Below, piece after piece: positions 20,876 to 30,364 of a stretch of 64,000 bases of DNA (its first letter is position 1; the number at the start of each line of letters is the position of its first letter). The notes beneath the pieces are model-generated. The model was given only the letters and a program-made list of their open reading frames with translations, searched no databases and was not told the origin of the DNA. A program made the position numbers and the translations under genes. Source of the stretch: Branchipolynoe longqiensis (lineage: Eukaryota; Annelida; Polychaeta; Phyllodocida; Polynoidae); the NCBI GenBank assembly GCA_030323885.1, contig CM059199.1, positions 40,866,590-40,930,589 of the forward strand, in the 5' to 3' direction.

Positions 20876-21006
20876 TTGTCCACTCATTCCACATCCAGAT
20901 ATATCATCCCTTTTGGGATAACCAATCTTCAGTGACTGCGCATATGTAACTTCCTAATTGGGACTTTCACTAGAAAAAAAATAAGTTTGCATATATATAT
21001 CTATGC

Positions 21007-21043
<37 letters not shown>

Positions 21044-21180
21044 ACCTCGGTATAGAGCCTCAGGCTAGCCTCAGGCTAGGGAGAGGGAAGCACATCCGGT
21101 CCAGCAATTAGCATAAGAAACTCGCGTGCAAGGGATGTATGCGAGTTTGTTCAGCGTTTTTTTCTACAAATTTCTCCACA
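21007..21180 (+). repeat. Structured repeat H, copy 1, after (TA)n
   Basis: A (TA)n run leads directly into TTTTACCTCGGTAT (from 21040). A 7-bp stem CTAGCCT/AGGCTAG follows (21065-21079), then the conserved CCAGCAATTAGCATAA and a second stem AACTCGC/GCGAGTT (21119-21147). Downstream similarity to copies 2 and 3 fades. Function is unknown; it may be one end of a retroelement. Confidence 0.6.
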
Positions 21181-21224
21181 AATACCCGGAATTCGCGGAT
21201 TATTTTCCACACGTTCCTTTATTA

Positions 21225-21545
21225 AGGACATATCATCGGCTATTGAACGTCAAACATATGGTCATTCCGACATATTTCTTTTAGAGGAAAGGAAAGTTTG
21301 TTTTATTTAAGAATGCCTCTAGAGCACATTGATTTTTATCATCAGCTATTGGATGTCAAATGTGTTGAAGCAACCTACTGCTGCCAGATAGACTACTCTT
21401 TCTGATAAGCCAGATAGACTACTCTTTCTGATAAGCAGCAAGGGTTCTTTTATATGCACTTTCCCACAGACAGGGCAGCACATACCACAGCGTTTGATGT
21501 ACCAGTTGTTGATGACAAGTTGGAATGGAAAATAGCCCATGTGCA
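21225..21545 (-). mobile_element. SINE-B, two overlapping fragments
   Basis: A short fragment (21225-21290) is followed by a second copy beginning GAAAGTTTGTTTTATTTAAG and running to the GTTGGAATGGAAAATAGCCC region. A 24-base stretch of the second copy (GCCAGATAGACTACTCTTTC) is duplicated at 21391-21430. Confidence 0.7.
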
Positions 21546-22310
21546 TGTTGACTGCGTATTGCAGGCATGGATTCAGTGCATATATAACTATATATATATG
21601 TTTTACCCACAGGAGATAATGCTTGACTCAAGCGCATCGGCTGGGGTATGCTAGTCTTATAAAGTTGTGTGTGTCGACTGCATATGACCGGCATGGTTTA
21701 AGTGCATATATGAATATATATATGTATATACACAGGAGACAATACTTGACCCAAGTGCATCGGCTGGTGTATGCTTGTCTTGTAAAATCCTGTGTGTTGA
21801 CTGCGTATGGCCAGCATGGTTTAAGTGTATATATGAATATTATTATACACACATGAGAAAATGCTTGATGCATGTGCATCGGCTGGTGTATGCTAGTCTT
21901 ATAAAGTTGTGCGTGTCGACTGCATATGACCGGCATGGTTTAAGTGCATATATGAATATATATATATATGTATATACACAGGAGACAATGCTTGACCCAA
22001 GTGCATCGGCTGGTGTATGTTTGTCTTGTAAAGTCCTGTGTGTCGACTGCATATGGCCGGCATGGTTTAAGTGTATATATAAATATTATTATACACACAG
22101 GAGAAAATGCTTGACTCATGCGCATCGGCTGGAGTATGCTAGTCTTGTAAAGTCGCATGTGTCAACTGCATGGTTTAAGTGCATATATGAATATATATAT
22201 ATGTATACACACAGGAGACAATGCTTGACTCAAGCGCATTGACTGCTGTATGCTGGTCTTGTAAAGTCGCGCGTGTCGACTGCGTATGGCGGGCATGGTT
22301 TAGGCGTCTG
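21545..22310. repeat. ~126-bp tandem repeat, about 6 units, alternating pattern
   Basis: Units contain GCATGGTTTAAGTGCATATA, an ACACAGGAGA(C/A)AATGCTTGA block, GCATCGGCTGGTGTATG and GTGTGTCGACTGCATATGG. Two unit types alternate: one with GTATATACACAGG, one with TATTATACACACA. This gives a ~250-bp higher-order period. Small frames in the array are compositional. Confidence 0.85.
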
Positions 22311-22409
22311 CTTCAACGTATAGATTACCAGGCACTACCCCGGACCGTTCCTTGGATCCTCGAGGACGGTCTCTTCATACGAAGGTCACGAGGTCAAGGT
22401 CGTAAGTAA

Positions 22410-22642
22410 GGAGGTGTATGATGGAGGGGCATGTGGCTGCGGTCAGAGGTCAAGAGGTCAGAGGTCCCCCCCCCCCAAACGGGGGCCCGCCGCTCCAATC
22501 ACACCTAGGTAGACGACACGGTGGCTGGACGGTAGGCGGGGGAAGTTTTGCCGGCGATTTAGTTTCAGAGCCAAGGTTGGGTTCAAGAGAGAATGTCAAG
22601 GTCAAATTTCATCTTTCTTTCTCACTCCCCACCTGGCGGCCG
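22410..22642. other. No feature recognised
   Basis: GGTCA-rich stretch (GAGGTCAAGGTCG, GGTCAGAGGTC, GTCAAGGTCA) with poly-C. The repeated GGTCA half-sites resemble nuclear-receptor half-sites, but this may be simple repetition. Confidence 0.3.
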
Positions 22643-23002
22643 TTAAAGTTGCATAGTCCGATGGTTTTGAGTTTCTGACATATTCTGAGATAAATATATT
22701 AGGTTGATGGTTATGATGTACCTAGTTTGAAGTAAATTTAATTTTAAATGGCTAATTTTTTTAAGATATTTGAAGTGGACACATGCTACGTTAATTTTGG
22801 TAAGCATGTCAAAAGTCTGACACCATTGCCCCTCATAGTAACGGGTTTGATTAAATTGCCTCAATATTCCCTTATCTGTTCCGACAAATGCTTTAAACGT
22901 ATACCAGTATATAATACTCAGTGAGATATATAGAATCAAATTGATATCTTCTTTGGGGGGTTTTGACAAATTTGATATTTTCATCGGACTATGCAGCTTT
23001 AA
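22643..23002 (+). mobile_element. MITE-T, complete reference copy
   Basis: A 352-bp element (22647-22998) flanked on both sides by TTAA (22643-22646 and 22999-23002). Terminal inverted repeats are AG(T/C)TGCATAGTCCGATG, about 17 bp. It has no coding capacity. TTAA duplication is the signature of piggyBac and Kolobok elements; the AG-start ends do not look like typical piggyBac, so the superfamily is left open. Confidence 0.88.
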
Positions 23003-23135
23003 GGGAAGTGAGGGTGGGTGTGGGTGTGATTGTGGGTGTGATTTTGAGTGACTGACTGGTCGAGGCGTTTTGTATCTGTACGGTTAAGCGTGGATGGTGA
23101 TGGCAGTAGATGGGGAGGGGGGGGGGGGTAAGAGT
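23003..23135. repeat. TG/TGGG-rich and poly-G tract
   Basis: GTGGGTGTGGGTGTGATTG repeats followed at 23115-23128 by a run of G. Confidence 0.75.
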
Positions 23136-23329
23136 ATCTGAGCGACTTCCGGTGTAGGGACAGTGAAAGATAGGGCTTCAAAGTAAGCCGTGTGACAATG
23201 ACGCGATGCATGTGTATAGGGTAGCTGCTGTATTTGGTGTCCTATTATGAGACTCTTTTGAAATGGTTGTTCGAGGACTGGTTGATTGATTGATTGATTG
23301 ATTAATTGACGTTGCAATATGTTGGGATT

Positions 23330-23475
23330 ATGTCAGCTCAGGTTGAAGTCACTCATCGTGGCTTTTTAGTGTTGTCCCATGGAAATACCATGCTGTTGAT
23401 ATCCACAATGTCTAGTCAGTCACATTGTCCTGCCAAGTAATATTTACCATATCGCAATAATTCCAATCATCGTCG
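23330..23475 (-). mobile_element. SINE-A, highly diverged
   Basis: Body landmarks remain (GTTGTCCCATGGAAATACCAT, GTCAGTCACATTGTCCTG) but head and tail are unrecognisable; an old copy. Confidence 0.5.
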
Positions 23476-23934
23476 GTTATAATATTAAAGAACCGTTGTC
23501 TTTGTATATGTATATATCTGTCGGTCGCGATGTGACAAAGACTGCTTTCATTACTTGACTGCCACTCTCCATTTAGCTAAGTACATTTCATGAAAGCTGC
23601 CTGCAAAAGTGTTGAAGTGCTGCTGGCTTTTGCAAGTTACCAGCGGCACTCTCTCGGGGAGCAAGTAGAGGTTTCACACCGGCAAGAACATGTCCAGACA
23701 GCCGCAAAACTATTTGTCCCTGCAGTGGCTTGTCGGGACATGTTGGGAGTTCCATACATCAACCACCCTTGATGCTGCCATAGTGACATGGTTTTCTATT
23801 CAGGGTTTGCTCCCTTAGCCTTCGGTTCTGTCAAGAACCTGTATCACAAGGCAGTGGTTTACAACTCTGTTTATAAGCACTACTCCTATGATTAAACGGA
23901 TAAGACAAGAAGGCACAGACAGGTCTGGTATTAC
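23476..23934. other. No gene recognised
   Basis: A 60-residue frame (23590-23772) has no recognisable domain. Nothing else seen. Confidence 0.3.
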
Positions 23935-24215
23935 AAGGATATGACAAGAATGGGTTGGCTCAGTATCAGGATAATGTGACTGAGCGGGATATCGGGTCAT
24001 AGTGCCAGCGGCCTAATTTCCCAGTCCGGCACCACTATAAAGTCGCCATGAGTGCGTACCCTCACAAGTCGGTACCCATCCTGATATGACCATAAATATT
24101 ACTAGGATGTAAAACCCCAACAAACAACGAACCAACCAACTAACCTCGGTCGGTGATCGATCCCACGAGCCCTACTAACACGGGAAGCGGACGCTCCACC
24201 CAGATGGCCATCCGT
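23935..24215 (+). mobile_element. SINE-A 3' part with an opposed SINE-A head
   Basis: A headless plus-strand copy (23935-24130) ends in its CAACAAACAACGAACC tail. It is followed immediately by a minus-strand tRNA-like head (24140-24215, complement of GGATGGCCATCTGGGTGGAG) with no body. This is an unusual tail-to-tail arrangement of two partial elements. Confidence 0.65.
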
Positions 24216-24895
24216 TGTTGCTAGATTGCGAATTCGGCTACGACGCTCGTGTTGTCCAACTAATGTTCGCGTTTTGCCGGCCGCAACGCCGCGTCTCACG
24301 TGTGGTGTGACGTGACCATAGTGACGTGTTCATAATGGATGCGCGCACGTCACACAGGGTGCGTGTGGACAATGTAATCACTTCGCTGCGGGAAAGATGG
24401 GCATTTTTATGTTTAACAAGAAAAAAAGAAAAGTGTTAAAGGAAAAAAAAGAAGATTTCACCTGCCAAATAAAAAAAAGTAGCATAGCATGTCAAGAAGG
24501 GACACTGTTAAGCATGCGCACACGCAAACCTCCGGTACTAACATTGAAATAGACTACGGACACAGAAGCAGCCAGCCTGCGCCCCGCTCCCAAAGTATTA
24601 TTACGCGGCTTGACTATTAGTATTAAGAAAAAGAAAAAAAAGGGGGGGGGCACTCTGCGTAGCAATATTGCTGGTGTACAGTGTAGCAGTGGGTGTTGGA
24701 GGGGGGGGGTGGTGAGTGGTATACTTAGTCGCACTGAATGTTTGTATTTGCGTTATTAACATTTTTGTTTATGTGTTTTGATAAGGTGTGTGCTCCTAAA
24801 TAATATTAGGCTCTAGGATGGTATTGGTACAGTCGAAGAACATTACAACGAAGTAATCTGGCAGAGAAAGATGCAGCATTAGCAGTATATATAGA
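24216..24895. other. No gene recognised; A-rich and G-run segments
   Basis: Contains a CpG- and CACGT-bearing stretch (24230-24370), A-rich runs (24420-24480) and G runs near 24641 and 24700. No coding signal. Confidence 0.3.
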
Positions 24896-24898
24896 GTA

Positions 24899-25070
24899 CA
24901 ATATCCCCAACCTACCACCTCCACAGATCAACCACCCCCTATACCGATCGCTTTATTTGGGTCCCAACAATACCATTGTAACCATATTCTAACTCCCTAA
25001 GCCGACCACCTCCCTAAATCGACCACTTAAATTCGGTCTCAAGGTCGGTCGATTTAGAGAGGTTTTACTG
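24899..25070 (-). mobile_element. Pogo-like MITE P1 (decayed left end)
   Basis: Complementary copy of the element at 27991-28168. It has the right-hand end AGAGAGGTTTTACTG before TA (25071-25072) and internal CCACCTCCCTAAATCGACC, GGTCGGTCGATTTAG and ATACCGATCGCTTTATT. The left end is degraded (CAATATCCCCAACC). Confidence 0.7.
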
Positions 25071-25077
25071 TATTGGA

Positions 25078-25875
25078 TAGCAATATGCAGTATAGTAAGC
25101 TGCAATATCGCAGCCTGCAAATTAGCAGCATGTCATAGTATATGCAGTTCAGAATAAACTTTGCAATCATGCAATATTGCAAGATGATAAACAATATAGC
25201 ACTATGCAACATAGCTAGATGCAATATAGCATATGCACAATAACATGATATATAGCGGTACGCAATAGAGTTATGCAATACAAGGTCATGCAAGATAGCA
25301 ATGTCCAACATAGCAATGTGAACCATAGCAATGTCCAACATAGCAATGTCCAACATAGCAGCAAAAGGAAAGTTTGTTTTATTTAAGGACTACTCTAGAG
25401 CACATTGATTTTTATCATCGGGTATTGGACGTTAAACATATGACCATTCTGACATATTTCTTTGGAAGAAACCTGCTGTCACATAGACTACTCTTTCCGA
25501 TAAGCAGCAATGGATTTTGTATGTGCACTTTCCAAGAGACAAGACAGCACATACCACAGCCTTTGATGAACCAGTTGTGGACCACTGGTTGGAACGGAAA
25601 ATAGCTCAAACTGCAAATGTGTCCACTGAGCAGGATCGATCGGATGACCGACACCTTAACAGGCGGACACTCTACTGCCTGAGCTACGTCCCAGCCCACC
25701 ACATAACAGCATGCAACATTGGAACGTTCAATATAGCAATATGCAACAGGGCATTCAAAAGAACACCATGCAATATGTAGTACAGAATCATGCAACATAG
25801 AAATATACAACATAACAACATGCAACTTAGCAACATGTAACATAGCAACATGAATATAGTCATCGTGAATATAGT
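25078..25875. repeat. ~15-bp minisatellite ATAGCAATGTCCAAC, split by SINE-B
   Basis: Variants of GCAATATAGCA and ATAGCAATGTCCAACAT repeat from 25078 to 25366 and resume at 25700-25875. The SINE-B at 25368-25692 sits between, with CATAGCAGCA on its left and CATAACAGCA on its right as a possible duplicated target. Confidence 0.7.
25368..25692 (-). mobile_element. SINE-B inserted in minisatellite
   Basis: Near full length: tail AAAGTTTGTTTTATTTAAGG, body AACCAGTTGTGGACCACTGG, and head with CCTGAGCTACGTCCC (complement of GGGACGTAGCTCAGG, an A-box match). Confidence 0.85.
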
Positions 25876-25982
25876 CACTGTCATAGTGAATATGAACAGT
25901 AGTACTACTAGTACTGTGTATATATGTATGTATATAAATAATATATATATATATATATTTATAATTATTTTAAACTTAAAGG

Positions 25983-26272
25983 GGGTTGGCCGAATGACTT
26001 GAGCGTCTGTCTTCCGTTATTGAACATCGTGGGATTCGAACACACGGGTTCAAACCCTGGTCGAGTAAAACCAATGACTTAAAAAGGACTGGTTGGCTCA
26101 GTGTCAGGATAATTTGACTGATTGGGATATCAGGTCATGGGTATTGGCGGCCTGGTCTCCAAGTGGGTCAGCAATATAAGTACAAAGTCATCATGCGTGC
26201 GTACTGTCACAAGTCGGTACCTGTCCTCCTATGACCTTAGATGTTGCCAGGACGTAAAGCTTCAACAATGAG
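25983..26272 (+). mobile_element. SINE-A, full length
   Basis: Head TTGGCCGAATGACTTGAGCG and GGTTCAAACCCTGGTCGAG, body, and tail GACCTTAGATGTTGCCAGGA. The head carries a small duplication, with a second B-box-like GGGATTCGAACACACGGGTT. Confidence 0.85.
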
Positions 26273-26379
26273 CCAACATTTAAAAGTGTAAATATATATG
26301 CATGTGTGTGATCTAAGTGTGCTAAGCTTATATATATATATACATTATATATATATATATATATTATATATGTATGGTG

Positions 26380-26590
26380 ATGTTTTTAGGGTATGCAGGT
26401 ACCGAGGAGCGCCGGAGGTGGCGCAACCAGTCATGAACATGAAGGAGGCAGTACAGTATATCGTGTAATAATGATAATAATAATAATAATAATAATAATA
26501 AACACAATAATAATAATAAGGACATAATTTCCTTCCGCGCCTTTATACTCTCATAATGCGTTAGACATCACATATATTTACAGAGAGCAA
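26380..26590 (+). repeat. Repeat M, copy 2, with (AAT)n
   Basis: GGAGGTGGCGCAACCAGTCAT, then (AATAAT)n (26469-26520), then ATTTCCTTCCGCGCCTTTATAC, TCTCATAATGCGTTAGACAT and ATATAT. It is the fullest copy of this arrangement. Confidence 0.6.
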
Positions 26591-27282
26591 TGTATTGTTA
26601 CATAGAAAAGAAAAAAAACACATTTGCTTTGATCCATTCATTGCATATATAATATAATAAACCCTTGTTCTTCTGAATCACTGAATTCTGAATCAAATAT
26701 AATGTAAGCTCTATGTATAAGCATTAGTCGAGAATGGAACGTGTTTGAACTTCACCAAACAAACAAAGGACCACGGGCTGCTCAGCGTAGAGACTGCGTG
26801 TGTAGAAACAGAAAGGTCCATTGTTAAACAAGTCGCTAACAGGGCGCTGGTGGAGTGTGAACATTGCTTTTAAAACTGAACAGCCTGTCTCCGACAATGC
26901 ACATGTTGCCGAGTTATGGCCGTTAATATTATTCATGGCGTTAGGGGCCGGCAGTCAAAGGCTTAAGTGGCCTGTGGGGCGTTTTAACCATGAACGTAAG
27001 GGGCCCTTTGCGACGAGTTACCAGTCGCTTCTGCCCAAATATGGGCATATTGGATTGAAAGCAGCTGGTAAGTTGACTTAAGTGGCGAGTGGGCTTTTTA
27101 TTTTTTGCTTTTTTTAGTGGTGTGCAAATTGTGACTATGAAAGGCAAAATTTGAGATTATGTTGACACGTCGCGTTTGCAATGTGTGGGTAGATAGTAAG
27201 AGTGGTTGTAATATTATGTCGGTCGGTTAAAAGCTAATGATTGCTCTGCATTGGACGGCACTTGGGGACACCGGTCGGGGGG
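26591..27282. other. No gene recognised
   Basis: An 86-residue plus frame (26821-27081) is followed in the same region by a consensus-like donor GCTG|GTAAGTTG (about 27068). No domain is recognisable, so a host exon is possible but unsupported. Confidence 0.25.
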
Positions 27283-27603
27283 TTGGTTGGTGAGTTACCA
27301 TCCTGGCAACATCTAAGGTCATATCAGGACGTGTACCGACTTGTGATAGTGCACAGTCATGGTGATTGGGAAATCATGCCGCATGCGCCATGACCCTATA
27401 TCCCATGCGGTCACATTATCCTGACACTAAGCTAACCAGTCCTTGCCCTGTCCTATCCTATTCTATAATGTTGAGCATCCGACTATGAAACGACAAGTAT
27501 ACATTTTGTAAGTCATTGGTTTGACTCGACCAAGAACTGAAATCCCCATCTCCTGCATGCGAAGCCCGCAGTCTGTCGATTCAGCCATCATGCCCGGTCT
27601 GGT
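27283..27603 (-). mobile_element. SINE-A, full length
   Basis: Tail complement GCAACATCTAAGGTCATATC, body with a short internal deletion around GGTGATTGGGAAATCATGCC, and head complement ending ATTCAGCCATCATGCCCGGTC. Confidence 0.85.
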
Positions 27604-27825
27604 AGGTAGATGGGTGGGTGGAAGGGTGGGTGGGAGGGAGCGTGGGATAATGGTAGAGTGGGTGGGGAGGATCTACGTGTTGGGAACATGAATCACGTAA
27701 AAGTGCATGTCGCGAATAAAGAATGTGTAATGGCATGTCAGGGGATATTATAATGGGTGCCAAGCCCGAAGCATATAACACAGGGGTGTGAGTTGCAAAC
27801 CTTTAACTGGGTATTGGGTAAATCC

Positions 27826-27985
27826 CGCTGATTGGTCAGTGTGAAAGTCATTGATCAGTCTTTATAAAAGGCACTGATTGCTCAGTGTGAATCTGTCAGA
27901 TTGAGCATTGGGAAAGTCTGTGATCGGTCTTTAAGAATCGCTGCTTGTTCAGTGTAAAAAGTTTCAGATTGGGGGTTATGAAAGT
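27826..27985. repeat. Degenerate ~75-bp tandem duplication
   Basis: CTGATTGGTCAGTGTGAAAG, GATTGCTCAGTGTGAATCTG and CTTGTTCAGTGTAAAAAG recur with TGAT(C/T)(A/G)GTCTTTA blocks between them. Confidence 0.5.
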
Positions 27986-27990
27986 TTGTA

Positions 27991-28168
27991 CAGTAAAACC
28001 TATCTAAATCGACCGATCTTGGTACCGATTTTAAGTGGTCCATTTAGGGAGAGGGTCGATTTAGGGAATTAGAATATGGTTACAATGGTATTGTTGGGAC
28101 TCAACTATAGCGATCGATATAGGGGCGTGGTCGATCTGTGGAGGTGGTCGGTTAGAGAGGTTTTACTG
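27991..28168 (+). mobile_element. Pogo-like MITE P2, complete
   Basis: 178-bp palindromic element between TA dinucleotides (27989-27990, 28169-28170). Ends are CAGTAAAACCTATCTAAATC and its imperfect complement, with a repeated GGTCGATTTAGGGA core. TA target and CAGT-start ends are typical of pogo/Tigger-type Tc1-mariner MITEs. Confidence 0.85.
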
Positions 28169-28244
28169 TATTTGGTTTTTGCCAATGTCACTAGCCGTTC
28201 ATCAAAAGTGATCGCTAACGTGGGGAGAGGAAACAAGTACAACA

Positions 28245-28340
28245 AACCGGAAACTCTGTGTAGTATGCGGTGGCCATTACTGGTTGGGTGGGTGGCGCGA
28301 ATAATCAGTGCATCGCCTGGGGGCACTGGGTGAATGTTAC
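28245..28340 (+). repeat. Dispersed repeat, partner at 29345-29460
   Basis: Both contain AACTCTGTGTAGT(A/G)TGCGGTGGCCATTA, then GGTTGGGTGGG/GTTTGGGTGGG, and end in GGGGCACTGGGT. Class unknown. Confidence 0.6.
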
Positions 28341-28474
28341 GATTAGGGGGTAGGTTTGTTTGTTTGTTGGGGTTTTACGATCTAGCAACATCTAAGGTTA
28401 TATGAGGATGGGTACCAACTTGGGACAGTGAGCATTGATATGATAGGAATTTACGGTGATGTCCCACTGGAAGA

Positions 28475-28820
28475 GGACCAGACGGGATGGCCAAATGAGT
28501 TAGAGCGTCCGTCTCCCGTGCTGGTAGATCGTGGGGTCGTGGTTTTGAACCCTGGTCGAGTCAAACAAATGACTTAAGAATTGATACTTGTCGCTTCATA
28601 GTCTGGCACTCGGCATTATTAGGATATGGCAATGACTGGTTAGCTCAGTGTCAGGATAATGTGACTGAGCGGGATATCAGGTCATGGTGCTGGTGGCATG
28701 GTCTCCCAGTGGGGAAGCACTATAAAGTTACCATGAGTGTGCACTGTCCCAAATCGGTACCCATCCTGATATGACCTCAGATGTTGCTAGGACGTAAAAC
28801 AACAACACACAACAAACAAA
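28475..28820 (+). mobile_element. SINE-A inserted into SINE-A
   Basis: Full-length copy starting GGACCAGACGGGATGGCCAA and ending in ACAACAAACAAA. It is flanked by CCCACTGGAAGA (28463-28474) and CCCACTGGAAAA (28821-28832), a near-perfect target duplication. This defines the true 5' and 3' ends of the family. Confidence 0.93.
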
Positions 28821-29026
28821 CCCACTGGAAAAACAGGCCACTGGGACAATGACCCAGTATCCCCTTGAGTCAGATTATCCTGATTCTGTGCTACTCAATC
28901 CTTGCCCTATCCCATCAAGGCCAAACACCAGGCTAGCTAGGGACAAGTATCAATTTTGAAAGTCATTAGTTTGACCCGGGCGGGATTCAAACTACCAACA
29001 TTCTGCACTGGAAACGTGCAGTATTA

Positions 29027-29285
29027 TACCCCCATCACACCAAACTAGTTCTCACTACGTTCTTGAAAATGTTGCTGAACGGACCCAAACTGTGTGCGAA
29101 CGGAATGGATCTAGTATCAACTTTGTATGGGCATTTTACAAATGGAATGGACAGGTTAGAATGGAATGGCGCTCCAGAACTTTGAGCATGCCCACAATTT
29201 TCTTGCAGCCACGTTATACCCTGACCACAGCCGGTTTTAGAACGTGGTCGGACGTTTTGAGAATTAGTTTGGTGTGATGGGGGTG
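29027..29285. mobile_element. Harbinger-like MITE Harb-1
   Basis: 259-bp element with terminal inverted repeats ACCCCCATCACACCAAACTA and TTCTCA, flanked by TTA on both sides (29024-29026, 29286-29288). Removing it and one TTA restores the host SINE head. A 3-bp TWA target is the PIF/Harbinger signature. It has no coding capacity. Confidence 0.88.
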
Positions 29286-29344
29286 TTACCAATTTGACCA
29301 CTGCGTTGTTGTAATCCTTGTCCAGGCGAGAGCAAACTAGGCTA

Positions 29345-29460
29345 CACATCTGCAACTCTGTGTAGTGTGCGGTGGCCATTAGTGTTTGGGTGGGAGGTGT
29401 TGGGTGGTCGGTATGGGGCTCGAATCATTGCACTGCCATGGGGCACTGGGTAGGGGTGCG
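29345..29460 (+). repeat. Dispersed repeat, partner at 28245-28340
   Basis: See the partner entry for shared blocks. The two lie on either side of the nested SINE cluster, so a local duplication is one possibility. Confidence 0.55.
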
Positions 29461-29465
29461 GGCGG

Positions 29466-29830
29466 AGGGTTAGGGAGAGGGAGGGAGGGCAGGAGGTACA
29501 GAAGGGTGGAAATATGGTAGAAGAAGGTTGCAGGAGGTAGGGAGGGAAGGTAGGGGGGGCAGGAGGGAGGGGAGGGAGGGGTGGAGATACATAAGAGTGG
29601 AAATATGTTGGAAGGAGGTCGCGGGAGGTACCGAGGGAGGGTGGGGACAGAAGGGAGGGGAGGAGATACAGAAGGCTGGAAATATGTTGGAAGGAGGTCG
29701 CGGGAGGTAACGAGGTGGGTGAAGGGCAGGAGGGAGGGGAGGAGAGGGGAGGGAGGGGAGGAAATACAGAAGGGTGGGTATAAGATGGAAGGAGGGGGTG
29801 GGAGGGTGAGGGTGGATGGGTGGGTGGTGC
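29466..29830. repeat. Purine-rich minisatellite (GGAGGGAGG-type)
   Basis: GGGAGGGAGGG runs alternate with a recurring GATACA(T/G)AAG(A/G)..TGGAAATATGTTGGAAGGAGG unit, roughly every 100 bp. It is nearly all A/G on the plus strand. Confidence 0.8.
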
Positions 29831-30017
29831 TGGTTTGTGGGGAAGATAATTATTATTTGATGCTGGAAGGCATGTAGGCCTTTAATCATGTGAAGTGGCT
29901 AGATAATCCTCGTGGAATAGGAACACAGATTTTCACAAATAAAAAAAATATAACAACAAACACCCAATCACATCATATCCAGAAGGATTTAAGGAGGGAT
30001 CCAGTCTGGTGCAATGA

Positions 30018-30062
30018 TAAAGATGATGATGTTGATGATGTTGATGATGACGATGATCGAGA
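30018..30062. repeat. (GATGATGTT)n microsatellite
   Basis: GATGATGATGTTGATGATG repeats; short. Confidence 0.85.
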
Positions 30063-30180
30063 TGTTGCTGTAATGTGCGCGCGCAGGACTTGTCTCATTT
30101 CCGGTATCCGGATTCCCGGCGCATGCGGGACCCGGATATGGAGTATGCTAATGAGTGGAGCTAAGAGAAGAAGCAGCACG
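30063..30180. promoter_or_regulatory. Possible promoter-like patch (NRF-1, ETS, octamer-like motifs)
   Basis: CGCGCGCAG, TTTCCGG (reverse ETS core), CGGCGCATGCGGG (near-consensus NRF-1 site) and ATGCTAAT lie within 120 bp. No transcript evidence and no first exon recognised. Confidence 0.25.
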
Positions 30181-30364
30181 GGGAAAAAAAAATGTAAAGA
30201 AAAAAAATGGTCACCTTGTCGATAAGGTGCAGGCGCCGGCGAGACTGTGATGAAACGTTGTTAGTTTATTGCACTGATGGGACTCTCTAGTTAATTGGCA
30301 AGTTGCTAAGCTCAGCTGATCGAACACTATAGCTACCTAATCAGGATTCCTTTTTGTGGGGTCT

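Larger units (their letters stand above)
28352..29310 (-). mobile_element. SINE-A host copy broken by two insertions
   Basis: The three host segments (28352-28474, 28821-29026, 29286-29310) join into one continuous SINE-A: tail, first body part to CCCACTGGAA; second body part and most of the head to CGTGCAGTATTA; then TTACCAATTTGACCACTGCG. The interruptions are a SINE-A and a Harbinger-like MITE, each with its own target duplication. Confidence 0.88.

Noticed and set aside
21454..22409. Several overlapping 60-155-codon frames rich in Tyr/Ile/Cys
   Set aside because: They follow the 126-bp tandem array whose length is a multiple of three.
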